This document shows positions 39,173 through 47,877 of a DNA stretch of 64,000 bases, in pieces. Origin of the DNA: Candidatus Nitrosocosmicus franklandus (GTDB lineage: Archaea > Thermoproteota > Nitrososphaeria > Nitrososphaerales > Nitrososphaeraceae). The DNA lies in the NCBI RefSeq assembly GCF_900696045.1, contig NZ_LR216287.1, positions 1,779,854-1,843,853 on the forward strand, written 5' to 3'. The notes under the pieces were generated by a model that was not told the DNA's origin, did no database searches, and saw nothing but the letters and a program-made list of their open reading frames with translations. A program made the translations under genes and the position numbers. The first letter of the stretch is position 1, and the number at the start of each line of letters is the position of its first letter.

Positions 39173-39712
39173 TCAGTAAGGATCACTAAACTTGAAAACA
39201 ATTGTATTATCAGTAATGATGAACTCGAACTTTTTCTGAAAGGTTTCCTGTAATAAGTAACTATAAATTTCTTTAATTAGCAATGAATACTTTTTACCCA
39301 TATCGTGCTGAATTATAAATGTGTGAACATTTTCTTTTATCTCGTATTTATATGGAAATGCTGATATTTTTGACCAGTTTTCAACGATATCTATAAATGA
39401 AGAAATGGTGAACTCGCCTCTTAGCAAAAGTCCCACCTCTACAAAGTCCTTTTTAGCCATATCGATAGCCACATCGGATAGCTCCGACTCTGTAAGCTTA
39501 TCAATTAACCTAGATAAAGTATTCTTTGGGACTTGGTGTAGTTTAGCTTGTGCAGCATACATGTGCCACTCTGTATGTTCTTTGAAAATTTGGTTAACGA
39601 GCGTATTTAAACTCACATGCTTTTTTTGGGATTCTTGTCGTAATTTTGAGAGAAGACTTGAAGGAATCCTGAAGGTTATGCCTTCTGTAGGCTGTCTTTC
39701 TATCTTATTCAA
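39173..39712 (-). CDS. Ribbon-helix-helix DNA-binding protein with unknown C-terminal domain
   Basis: 179 aa from TTG 39712. The N-terminus GITFRIPSSLLSKLRQESQKKHVSLNTLVNQIFKEH (about residues 10-45) is a typical CopG/Arc ribbon-helix-helix: one strand and two helices. The rest (about 60-179), ending in strand-rich KFEFIITDNTIVFKFSD, is a separate domain that may bind a ligand or partner. RHH proteins repress promoters or act as antitoxins; no toxin gene is adjacent, so a stand-alone regulator is more likely. It is divergent from the LLM gene at 39897, which could be its target. Confidence 0.75.
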   Translation of the reverse strand: MNKIERQPTEGITFRIPSSLLSKLRQESQKKHVSLNTLVNQIFKEHTEWHMYAAQAKLHQVPKNTLSRLIDKLTESELSDVAIDMAKKDFVEVGLLLRGEFTISSFIDIVENWSKISAFPYKYEIKENVHTFIIQHDMGKKYSLLIKEIYSYLLQETFQKKFEFIITDNTIVFKFSDPY

Positions 39713-39896
39713 CTATAAAAAGGCACTCCCAGACAAAACAATACGCATTTATTGATCAAATACTTGGTTAAATTATTTGCCTAGATTTAGTCATAACTAT
39801 GTTCATGTAATCACAAAGTAATTTTTTAACCTAATGTAATTCATTTGATTACAATATATTCCTACTTCTTAAATGAACATGATTTGAATTTTATTT

Positions 39897-40829
39897 ATGA
39901 AAGTTGGAATAACTTTACCTAATGTTGGTCCACAGGCGACGGTCGAAAATATTTCATATATCGCAAGACGAGCTGAACATGAAGGATTTGATTCATTGTG
40001 GACTATAAGAAGGATTTTATGGCCAATAGAACCCCAAACACCTTATCTTGTAACTTCTGATGGTAGTTTGCCAAAAGAATATCAATATGTTTTGGATGCA
40101 CTTGATGTCTTGGCATATGTATCAGCAATTACTAACAATATTTCCCTCGGAACACATGTTGAGGATATGTTCTTTTTTACACCAATTATTCTCGCAAAAC
40201 GGTTTGTTACTCTGGATGTGTTGTCTAATGGTAGAATAATATCTGGATTAGGAATCGGGTGGTCAAAAGATGAATATCAAGCATCTAATATTCCGTTTAA
40301 TAATCGTGCAGAAAGAGCAGATGAATTTATCTTTATCATGAAGAAAATCTGGACCGATAATGTTGTAAATCATAAAGGAAAATACTATACAATTCCTCCA
40401 TCAAGGATAGATCCGAAACCAATTCAAAATAACATACGTGTTTATCTAGGCGGTGCAGCACCAGGAACATTTGCTAGAATAAGAAAATTTGGTCTAAGTG
40501 GATGGATTGGTGCCCTAGTTGGAGGCTGGGAGTATGTTGAGAAGATAATTGAAGGAATAAGATTATCTAATGATAATGGTAATAAAGATCATAATAAATT
40601 TCAAGTAATAATGGTTACTTTTCCAAATATAATAGATAATCAATCCTCTTCATCTAATAATGAAAGAGCTCCATTTACGGGTACTATTGATCAAATAGGA
40701 GAGGATATTAACAGACTTAAGACAATGGGTGTTGAACATATTGTATTTAATTATAATTTTGTACCCATCGGAAAAGATCCTCTAAAGGTTATTGAGGTTA
40801 GTAAAGAATTAGCTAGATTTACAAAATAA
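39897..40829 (+). CDS. LLM-class (probably F420-dependent) oxidoreductase
   Basis: 310 aa, TIM-barrel of the luciferase-like monooxygenase family. Start KVGITLPNVGPQATVENISYIARRAEHEGFDSLWTIRR, then ALDVLAYVSAITNNISLGTHV (about residues 62-83) and LSNGRIISGLGIGWSKDEYQA (about 112-132) with the Gly/Trp-rich cofactor loop. Nitrososphaeria make coenzyme F420, so hydride transfer with F420 is more likely than FMNH2-dependent oxygenation. Substrate unknown. Divergent from the RHH protein gene. Confidence 0.85.
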   Translation: MKVGITLPNVGPQATVENISYIARRAEHEGFDSLWTIRRILWPIEPQTPYLVTSDGSLPKEYQYVLDALDVLAYVSAITNNISLGTHVEDMFFFTPIILAKRFVTLDVLSNGRIISGLGIGWSKDEYQASNIPFNNRAERADEFIFIMKKIWTDNVVNHKGKYYTIPPSRIDPKPIQNNIRVYLGGAAPGTFARIRKFGLSGWIGALVGGWEYVEKIIEGIRLSNDNGNKDHNKFQVIMVTFPNIIDNQSSSSNNERAPFTGTIDQIGEDINRLKTMGVEHIVFNYNFVPIGKDPLKVIEVSKELARFTK

Positions 40830-41397
40830 AATTTTCTACTTAAATTTAAGAAGCATGCATATTTCAACAAAAAATATTTAAATTGGATTATACTGTATTT
40901 TCGCATTACTTGTGAGTTTTTTTTGATACAACTAATACTATCACAGGCTTTATTGTTTACTGTTTAAGTTATTGATTGTGTCAAATATCACTATAATTAG
41001 AATACTAACTAGATAGCTAATGATGGCTCTTATCCAAAGAATCATGGTTTATGTTACTATATCTCATAGTTGGAAATACACATGACCAAAGTTTCATGTA
41101 CGATGAGGTGTAAATTTGAATTTTTCAGGCTTGACTAGTCTGAGGTTAATAAGATTATTTCAATCCTCAGGTTTAACACTTTTTACAATTCACTATCTTG
41201 AGTTAAGTTAACCCAGTCTTATTAATAATAGACTTTGCAAGTTGACGAAACAAAAAACCAAGAATGATAACGAGAGATTACTTAAAATTATTCAATATTC
41301 ATTATTATAGAGACATTTTAAACTAGAAAATAATATGTATAATTAGACTCGGATAATTAAAGACATATATTTTAGCTGTTCTGACTTTCAGACGTAA
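40830..41397. other. Intergenic stretch
   Basis: About 570 bp, AT-rich. No gene, RNA or repeat supported. A TATA-like TAATATGTATAATTAG lies at about 41330-41345, some 55 bp before the Cache protein start. Confidence 0.4.
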
Positions 41398-42486
41398 TTG
41401 AAAAATCCAAAATCATTGCATGTAAGTAAGAATATAAGACCTTTGTTTTACCTACTAACAGGTCTAATCTCTACCATTTTGGTCGGCTCCCTATCGACAG
41501 AAACAAGTCAAAATACATTTGCTCAATTATCTCTCAATAATTCTATTGATTTCAGTAGTTTTGCAAATAACGAGACTAAGTTTGATTCATCGATATACAA
41601 TTCAACTAATAGTTCGACATCAGCTAATCCAATTACCATGATTCAAGATCCTCCACTCTCTTCTCAAGTGCCCTCTACTTCTAACTATGAAGAATCATTG
41701 ATTAGCTTGGCATCCTACGCGATCGAAAAAAGACTCGAAAAACCCAAAGCAATTCTTGAAGTCTTGAGTAAGTTACCAGAGGTACAAAACTTTTCGTTTG
41801 TTAACCATGTTAATAAAGATGAAGTACCAGGAATCCCTGCAGAAGACGAATCAGAAAAAAGACAGATAGCCCGTTATATACTATCAAATCATCCTATGGA
41901 TTTTGTTTCAGTATTGTTTCTTTTGCCTAATGGTGATGTATACTTGTTAGAGCCATTTGCCCGTCAACAAAATTTGTCAACTAATAATTTATCATTCAGG
42001 GACTATTATCAAGGTGTAATATCTACTAATGACGCATATCTTGGCAACGTAATTACCTCAGCAGCCTCAGGGTTAAAACAAGTACAGTTAGCAGTTCCGC
42101 TTTACGCAGAATCTTCGTTCAATGAGACATACGATAACAGAAACACACCCTCGCAATCTAACATTACGGGTATTTTATCAACGGGATTGAATTTGCAATT
42201 ATTCACTGATATTTTGAATATTGCCAACAATGGAGGTAACAGTAATGATGATAGTAATATTGTATTGATGGATGGAAATGGTACAATAATAACACAGTCT
42301 AGTAAAAATTCGACAAACCTATTTGAAGGAAATGATGGTCTAATTGCTGATCTAAAGTCATATAAACTTGCATTAAATGGGGAAAATGGTACTATGGTCG
42401 AGGAGATAGGTGGAATTGAAAGAAAGATATCTTATACTCCTGTGAAAGCAATATCAAACACATGGGCACTTCTTCTGATAAAGTAG
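41398..42486 (+). CDS. Orphan secreted Cache-domain sensor protein
   Basis: 362 aa from TTG 41398. A signal peptide or N-terminal anchor (about residues 17-43, LFYLLTGLISTILVGSL ... NTFAQ) is followed by a Ser/Asn-rich linker and a Cache (PDC) domain (about 95-350). The domain has typical motifs: FLLPNGDVYLLEP, LSFRDYYQGVISTNDAYLGNVITS and IVLMDGNGTIITQS. It ends in SNTWALLLIK. No second membrane span, kinase, or chemotaxis domain follows, so it is a ligand-binding half without output. It may act as a binding partner for a separate kinase. The same kind of Cache fold occurs in the broken kinase at 11.6-13.4 kb. Confidence 0.75.
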   Translation: MKNPKSLHVSKNIRPLFYLLTGLISTILVGSLSTETSQNTFAQLSLNNSIDFSSFANNETKFDSSIYNSTNSSTSANPITMIQDPPLSSQVPSTSNYEESLISLASYAIEKRLEKPKAILEVLSKLPEVQNFSFVNHVNKDEVPGIPAEDESEKRQIARYILSNHPMDFVSVLFLLPNGDVYLLEPFARQQNLSTNNLSFRDYYQGVISTNDAYLGNVITSAASGLKQVQLAVPLYAESSFNETYDNRNTPSQSNITGILSTGLNLQLFTDILNIANNGGNSNDDSNIVLMDGNGTIITQSSKNSTNLFEGNDGLIADLKSYKLALNGENGTMVEEIGGIERKISYTPVKAISNTWALLLIK

Positions 42487-42811
42487 TAGTCAACCCCGTA
42501 CTACTCCCTATCCATCATTTTTGAGAGATATTATCAGTGACAAACTTAGTGGATGTAGATTTGAGATTCTACCAAAAATGATGATATCAACCAATATGGA
42601 TGATTTTTCATCTTAGTGCTTTATCATTTCCCTCTCTTTCTCTTTCTTTATCATTTAAAGATTGTAATAATACTTTGTAGTAACAAATCTGGGACTGGGA
42701 TTGCCTTTATATCAATAATTAAGAGTTTAACAGCTCTGAGCGAAAAGAAAGAAATTTGCTATTTTGAAAAATTATCGATACGATAGAATAAGAATCTGTG
42801 TGTACTCTATT
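42487..42811. other. Intergenic stretch between convergent genes
   Basis: About 325 bp. A CT-rich run (CCCTCTCTTTCTCTTTCTTT) lies at 42631-42650. No gene supported. Confidence 0.4.
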
Positions 42812-43201
42812 TTATACACTGGAAATATGGGCTCCCTTTCTGGCCTTTGAGTATTTATCTATGAGTTCATCTAGCTGGTCAAGGCTTATTGGTTTATGCA
42901 AAACTTCCTTTATTCCTACCTCCTTATAGTCACTAAAATTATCCATATCTAGCTTGGCTGCTGTTATTACAACCAAGTTCTTTTCTCGCACACCCTGTTT
43001 TTTTAACTGATCTAAAATATCAAATCCTGAATATTCTGGTATTGCCATATCTAATAGGATGAGATCATACTCTTGTTTTTGAATTTCGAGAAGTCCTTGT
43101 AGACCTTCGCTGGCTACTTTGCATTTCACCCCTTCGATATTACAGTAGTCTGATATTGCTTCCAACGTATCACTACTGTCATCAATTGCCAGTAAATTCA
43201 A
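42812..43201 (-). CDS. Single-domain response regulator (CheY-like receiver)
   Basis: 129 aa, one receiver domain. The acidic pair D7 and D8, phospho-acceptor D51 in LILLDMAIPEYSG, T80 in VVITAA and K103 in LHKPIS are all in place, so phosphorylation chemistry should work. No output domain is present. It may relay phosphate to a target or control a partner by binding. There is no intact kinase gene in this window; the Cache-only gene lies close by on the opposite strand. Confidence 0.9.
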   Translation of the reverse strand: MNLLAIDDSSDTLEAISDYCNIEGVKCKVASEGLQGLLEIQKQEYDLILLDMAIPEYSGFDILDQLKKQGVREKNLVVITAAKLDMDNFSDYKEVGIKEVLHKPISLDQLDELIDKYSKARKGAHISSV

Positions 43202-43759
43202 TGTGTTTTTAGTTATTGAATGTTATTTATAAATTTTACATATAGTTTAAATGATTCAAGAAAAACTTGAATCAACAAAAACAGTTACATCTACCCATAA
43301 TTTGATCGATGATCTCGTTATGATGTGAAATGAGGTGGTATCTTACGGATTTCGTATTAAGATCATAATAACTAGTTTCAGATATAGACTAGGTAGATCC
43401 CAATGTTGTCTATTTAGTACCTAGACTGTTCATACATGGCAATTTCTTCGAAAGACGTTTCTCGTATATGTTGAAGTAAATTGTTTGTAAACCATCAAAC
43501 TCGGTAATCTTTCTAAAAATATCTAGAATGGTTGAGAACCTTTGAACAGGAGAATTGCTTTTTTTATTTTTGTGAGGTGGTCAGGTATGATTACACTAAA
43601 TTAGCTGTAAAAACCTTTTCGTTCTTAATATTGGGATTACTAAGAGTGTAACAAGAGCAACTTTGGATATTCTAAAGATCTGAGGAGCAGAAAGAGAGAG
43701 AAAGAAAATGAGCAAGGAATCCAAATTGATAAATATAGGTATGTAACATGTGATTGGGT
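43202..43759. other. Intergenic stretch
   Basis: About 560 bp, AT-rich. A 68-codon minus-strand frame at 43596 shows no protein features. No RNA or repeat was recognised. Confidence 0.4.
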
Positions 43760-44179
43760 TTATTTTATGGCAATTGGAAGTTCCTCCCATTGATATGTAC
43801 AAACATTACTGTGGATCTCTTGACAAAGACTTGTGACACTAATGGTATAATTTCCCGGCTCTATCTCATTGGGAATTGAAGGAATGGTAGAAAAATTTCC
43901 ATTCGAGTCACTTGTAACATTAGCTGAAGTTAATTTATCTTGTTTATTCTCAAGAAATACTTGTACTAATACATCTGAGGCAGGCATATTGTTATACTCT
44001 ACCCAACCATTCACATCTATTGTTTCACTCGAGTAAAATTCGTTTTTATCCAGATATGGTATGGGTTTAGATATATGTGTAGCAGAAGCGTCTTGAGAAT
44101 CTGAAACAATCATGTTTAAGGATGTGGTCAACACCAATACTAACAGTAAAAAAGGTCTTACAATTCTTTTGTTCATCAA
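43760..44179 (-). CDS. Small secreted protein with an Ig-like/carboxypeptidase-regulatory-like domain
   Basis: 139 aa. The signal peptide (about residues 6-33, VRPFLLLVLVLTTSLNMIVS ... SATH) is followed by a beta-sandwich-like domain: IDVNGWVEYNNMPASDVLVQVFLENKQ ... ANVTSDSNGNFSTIPSIPNEIEPGNYTISVTS. This pattern (substituted strand, DSNGNF turn, EPGNYT) is usual in surface protein domains of Big/CarboxypepD-reg type. Two Cys near the end (SLCQEIHSNVC) could form a disulfide. Probably part of the cell surface. Confidence 0.65.
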   Translation of the reverse strand: MMNKRIVRPFLLLVLVLTTSLNMIVSDSQDASATHISKPIPYLDKNEFYSSETIDVNGWVEYNNMPASDVLVQVFLENKQDKLTSANVTSDSNGNFSTIPSIPNEIEPGNYTISVTSLCQEIHSNVCTYQWEELPIAIK

Positions 44180-44724
44180 CTAATCTTTGATTAGGTGTTT
44201 ACATGTAAATCTATCACTAACCGGACGGATTACGGATGGATTCCTATTCTAGTTAACTTTCATGAATATCTTGATTGCGTAATCGAGTATGATCTGATCC
44301 GATCTGAAGAATTGTTGGTTTTATCCTATGTATAGCCAACGCTTTACTCGATGTTATTTTATTAGCCTTCTTGTTGTTATTACTGTAAATAGGGTTTTTG
44401 ACTCAACACTTGGTTAATGCGTGTATGTGGATGTTAATTAAGATTGTTCTTACTGTAAAGAGCTTTATTGGCATATAAGCCTCCATTCTGTGTAAAAAGA
44501 ATGGCATTTGATTTATGACGGTGTGCCAAATCCCTACATTAGAATACAAACTCAATTGATTACCAATACAATTGGTTTTAACAATAATTATATTTTTTTT
44601 CTCTATATTTATGTTCTTCTACACCTTAGATCTTGTTGTTAACTTCATATCTAGTTACTTAGTTTGAATAGGTGTACAAGTATTTTAATTTCTTAAAAGT
44701 CTTGTTTAGTCTTACTATAGTAGT
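44180..44724. other. Intergenic stretch
   Basis: About 545 bp without supported features. It separates the secreted protein from the ABM remnant and is AT-rich throughout. Confidence 0.4.
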
Positions 44725-45045
44725 ATGAATATGATACAAGAAGATAGAAAGGATGTAACTCTAATAGGCATTTTACTGTGGAGGTTCATCTAGTCAATGA
44801 AAACTAATCGAAATGCAGAAAGATGCTATCAAACAAATAACGAAAAAATATGATGGATTTATTTCAGCCTACATTCACATAAGTATGGATGGGATCAAAG
44901 TACTAAGTTACATACAATGGGAAAATAAAGATGCAATTGAAAAAATGCTTAATGATACTAAGGTGATAATACACATATGCATGACATTGATAAACTTGCC
45001 AAAGTAGATAAAAGTTTATGCAAGGTTGCGTATGTGGATAAATAG
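44725..45045 (+). pseudogene. Broken ABM-domain protein gene next to IS copy 2
   Basis: Pieces in order give an ABM protein like the one at 57839: MNMIQEDRKDVTLIGI (from 44725), FTVEVHLVNEN in another frame, then KQITKKYDGFISAYIHISMDGIKVLSYIQWENKDAIEKM (from about 44828). After a further shift near 44968 comes MHDIDKLAKVDKSLCKVAYVDK ending with TAG at 45043-45045. At least two frameshifts separate the parts and a TAA interrupts the second. The last base of the stop is the first of the target duplication of IS copy 2, so the IS did not itself cause the frameshifts. Confidence 0.65.
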
Positions 45046-45052
45046 TTAAATC

Positions 45053-45719
45053 GGCTCTGTTCAGTTAACATGTTTTATTTCATTGTTATGATAGTCTACA
45101 AAGAGCCGCAGCCAATTCCGTACATGCTTTAACTTGCAGTTCTTTATTCTACAAGGAAAGTAATCATCGAAACTTTCGGTTCTATCCTTGATATATTGCA
45201 TCGTTCTTTCGATTACACTTTTCTCGTAAGAAGAATGAATATGGTGATCGAGTTTGAGAAACTGACAAGCCATGGGATACCAAGTCCCACCATCTGTAGA
45301 AACTGGGTGCTTTCCATGAACTTTGATCAAATTAGAAAGATATCTTTCTGCAACAAACATGTTTCTCTCTTTGGATATAGAAAGTGCGAGGATCTGTCTG
45401 TTTGCAGGCTCTATCGCCACCCAAAGCCAGATGTATTCTGACCCTACCTTCAACATTGTCTCGTCTACAATATATTCTAGAATTCTTCTTCTTGATGCTT
45501 TCAATTTTTGAGGCCTGTATTTTTGAATCCAATTCCAGATGGAGACATGGTTTCTTTTATACATCTGAGACAATCTTTCCGAGGCTTTTCTTAAAGATAA
45601 ACCTGAAAAGTACAAATGTAAGCCATAATACACATACCTTGAAGGTGTTCTGTTTCTGCTAATCATAAAAGAAATAGGACATCTTCAAGCTATGGGTTTA
45701 TCGTTAAATGAACAGAGCC
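45053..45719 (-). mobile_element. IS6-type insertion sequence, copy 2 (667 bp)
   Basis: Same length and ends as copy 1, in the opposite orientation. The 8-bp direct repeats GTTAAATC flank it (45045-45052 and 45720-45727), so it arrived by its own transposition. Only two base differences from copy 1 were found by eye. Together with copy 1 it forms an inverted pair bracketing about 43 kb, and with copy 3 a direct pair bracketing four genes. Confidence 0.93.
45061..45666 (-). CDS. IS6-family-like DDE transposase (copy 2)
   Basis: 201 aa, identical in sequence to the copy 1 transposase, with the same DDE candidates (D68, D125, E153) and N-terminal HTH-like part. Intact frame and both inverted repeats present, so the element should be able to transpose or supply transposase to the other copies. 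Confidence 0.92.
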   Translation of the reverse strand: MISRNRTPSRYVYYGLHLYFSGLSLRKASERLSQMYKRNHVSIWNWIQKYRPQKLKASRRRILEYIVDETMLKVGSEYIWLWVAIEPANRQILALSISKERNMFVAERYLSNLIKVHGKHPVSTDGGTWYPMACQFLKLDHHIHSSYEKSVIERTMQYIKDRTESFDDYFPCRIKNCKLKHVRNWLRLFVDYHNNEIKHVN

Positions 45720-45964
45720 GTTAAATCTATCCTGTTGTAATTTATTTCATAAATGTTCGAGTGTTCTTATACTGAATGTTATATTTAATACTAGTAGTGG
45801 GTATTGTACGTATACTTGTGAATGATAACCAATTTGTATATTTAAAAATGAACCTTCTCTTTCCTAATAATTATCGAGTTGGACGAATGCGATTAAAAGA
45901 TCATTACTTTTGATTACTTCCCAAATACTACAATACTTAATTATTACGGTGATGTTGACATGTT

Positions 45965-46249
45965 ATGTTGTCTGAACAAAATGGGTATACAACTCAGTGT
46001 GAGCATGTTAAGAATGTCGATTTGGATATAAAGGGCAATACAAATGGATGTGAAGAATGTGAGAAGATCGGATCAGACTGGGTACATTTAAGATTATGTC
46101 TTACATGTGGTCATGTAGGTTGTTGTGATAATTCTAAAAATAAGCACGGAACTAAACACTTTCAAAGCACCAAACATCCCGTCATAAAATCATACGAACC
46201 TCAGGAAAACTGGAAATGGTGTTTTGTTGATCATGTTTTTATTGAATAG
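45965..46249 (+). CDS. UBP-type zinc-finger protein
   Basis: 94 aa that consist almost entirely of a UBP (ZnF-UBP/BUZ) finger. The sequence runs CEHVKNVDL ... NGCEECEKIGSDWVHLRLCLTCGHVGCCDNSKNKHGTKHFQSTKHPVIKS, with about eight Cys and five His in the usual order. In eukaryotes the fold binds the free C-terminus of ubiquitin; in archaea and bacteria stand-alone copies are of unknown role and may bind small-modifier or peptide C-termini. It is the first of two genes pointing right, 20 bp before the DUF5996 gene, and lies inside the IS-flanked block. Confidence 0.88.
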   Translation: MLSEQNGYTTQCEHVKNVDLDIKGNTNGCEECEKIGSDWVHLRLCLTCGHVGCCDNSKNKHGTKHFQSTKHPVIKSYEPQENWKWCFVDHVFIE

Positions 46250-46269
46250 GGGGTGGAAAAATATTATTG

Positions 46270-47193
46270 ATGCTTAGTAATGAATGGCCATCCCTGCCTT
46301 TTGGAGAATGGAAGGATACTTGTCAAACCCTTCATATGTGGACACAGATTGTAGGCAAAATCCGTCTTGCTTTAACGCCATTAGAGAACCATTGGTGGAA
46401 TACTACCCTTTACATAACTCCAACGGGACTCAGTACCTCAACTATTTATTATAAAGATCGATTACTAAAAATCGACTTTGATTTTAATTCTCATTTGTTA
46501 TTAATTACCGTATCTGGCAATCAACGAAAAGAAATTCCGTTAAGATCGATATCTGTAGCAGAGTTCTATGAAGAGGTAATGACTGCACTCAATGATCTTA
46601 AAATAAATGTGGATATATGGACAACTCCAGTAGAAGTAGAAGAAAGAATTCCATTTGAGAGAGACTATAGACATCATACTTATGATCCTGTGTATGCCCA
46701 TAGGTTCTGGAAGGTTTTAGCTCAATCTTCTCGTGTTTTCACAGACTTTCGATCAAAGTTTATCGGCAAAGTTAGCCCAGTACACTTTTTTTGGGGTGCA
46801 TTTGATTTGGCCGTTACGAGATTTTCAGGAAGGAGCGCTCCAGTTCATCCGGGTGTTCCAAATTGTCCGCCACATGTAATGGTAGAAGCATATTCTCATG
46901 AAGTTAGTAGTTGTGGTTTTTGGCCAGGTGCAGAAGGGTCAGGAGGAGAGGACTCAGTAATTGAACCTTTCTATTATTCTTATGCATATCCGGAGCCCAA
47001 TGACTTTAAGAATTTCGAAATCTCACCAAAAGAAGCGTTTTACAATTCTAATTTGGGTGAGTTTATTTTACCATATGAGGAGGTACAAAAATCAAGCACA
47101 CCTGATTCCTTTTTGATGGATTTTCTTCAAAGCACCTACACAGCTGCAGCAACAACTGCAAATTGGGATCGAAGCAAACTAGAACGCCAGTAA
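46270..47193 (+). CDS. DUF5996 family protein
   Basis: 307 aa from ATG 46270; TTG 46267 one codon earlier is possible. The start WPSLPFGEWKDTCQTLHMWTQIVGKIRL and then NHWWNTTLYITPTGLSTSTI match the DUF5996 family, which is widespread in bacteria and some archaea. Later motifs include FWKVLAQSSRVFTDFRSKF and SPVHFFWGAFDLAVTRFSGR. Function of the family is not known; aromatic and His/Trp-rich motifs suggest an enzyme or ligand pocket. It probably shares a transcript with the UBP-finger gene and faces the MhqD-like gene, with tail-to-tail ends. Confidence 0.85.
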   Translation: MLSNEWPSLPFGEWKDTCQTLHMWTQIVGKIRLALTPLENHWWNTTLYITPTGLSTSTIYYKDRLLKIDFDFNSHLLLITVSGNQRKEIPLRSISVAEFYEEVMTALNDLKINVDIWTTPVEVEERIPFERDYRHHTYDPVYAHRFWKVLAQSSRVFTDFRSKFIGKVSPVHFFWGAFDLAVTRFSGRSAPVHPGVPNCPPHVMVEAYSHEVSSCGFWPGAEGSGGEDSVIEPFYYSYAYPEPNDFKNFEISPKEAFYNSNLGEFILPYEEVQKSSTPDSFLMDFLQSTYTAAATTANWDRSKLERQ

Positions 47194-47877
47194 TCATCTG
47201 AAGTTTCTGTCCAACCACTCTTTTGCATACACGATATCTGGTTCTGTAAGATTGTGACCTGATTGTTGCCATTGCAGAGTTACATTTGCTCCGCTTTTTT
47301 TCAACAAATCAAATAGGTTTTGTGTTTGGCTCCTTGATACTATCGGATCTGACACTCCAGCAGATAAAAGAATTTTTTTGTCAGATAGATCAGGTAACGA
47401 AGTTGGAACAAAAGGAACCATTGCCCTAAAGAGGATAGCTCCACTTAGTGTTTCTGGAAACGAGAGAAGTAAACTTGCTGCTATATTTGCACCGTTAGAG
47501 AAACCTACTGCAATTGTTTTGTTTGTATCAAAGTAGTAAATATTTGATGCCTCTTTAACAAAATCAGCCAATTCTTTGGTCCTAAACTTTAGGTCTTCTT
47601 TATCAAATATGCCCTCTGCAAGTCGTCTAAAAAACCTCGACATTCCATTTTCTAATACCTTTCCTCGAGGGCTCAAAAGTGATGCAGTGGAAGAGATCAT
47701 TTTGCCAACTTGTATTAGATCGTCTTCATTTCCACCTGTACCATGAAGCAACAATAGAATTAATGAATCTGACTGATTGTCCTTGTGTCCATGTGTTTTA
47801 CCAGAGCTGCCTACACCCTGCTTCTGCTGTAGTGGGGGAGAAGGGATAAAACGGTGTTTAAAACCAAGATCATTCAT
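47194..47877 (-). CDS. MhqD-like alpha/beta-hydrolase (phospholipase/carboxylesterase family)
   Basis: 227 aa. Motifs: oxyanion LLLLHGTGGNEDDL (about residues 39-52), nucleophile GFSNGANIAASLL (Ser about residue 125), acid in LSAGVSDPIVS (about 171-181) and His in QQSGHNLTEPD (about 204-214). The family includes B. subtilis MhqD, induced by hydroquinones and catechols together with the ring-cleaving dioxygenase MhqO. Here it overlaps the dioxygenase gene by ATGA, so both are one operon and translationally coupled. It probably hydrolyses a ring-cleavage or quinone-derived ester in the cytoplasm. Confidence 0.85.
   Translation of the reverse strand: MNDLGFKHRFIPSPPLQQKQGVGSSGKTHGHKDNQSDSLILLLLHGTGGNEDDLIQVGKMISSTASLLSPRGKVLENGMSRFFRRLAEGIFDKEDLKFRTKELADFVKEASNIYYFDTNKTIAVGFSNGANIAASLLLSFPETLSGAILFRAMVPFVPTSLPDLSDKKILLSAGVSDPIVSRSQTQNLFDLLKKSGANVTLQWQQSGHNLTEPDIVYAKEWLDRNFR

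Noticed and set aside
39173-39712. Antitoxin of a toxin-antitoxin pair
   Set aside because: Ribbon-helix-helix fold fits, but no small toxin-like gene adjoins it and its C-terminal domain is large.
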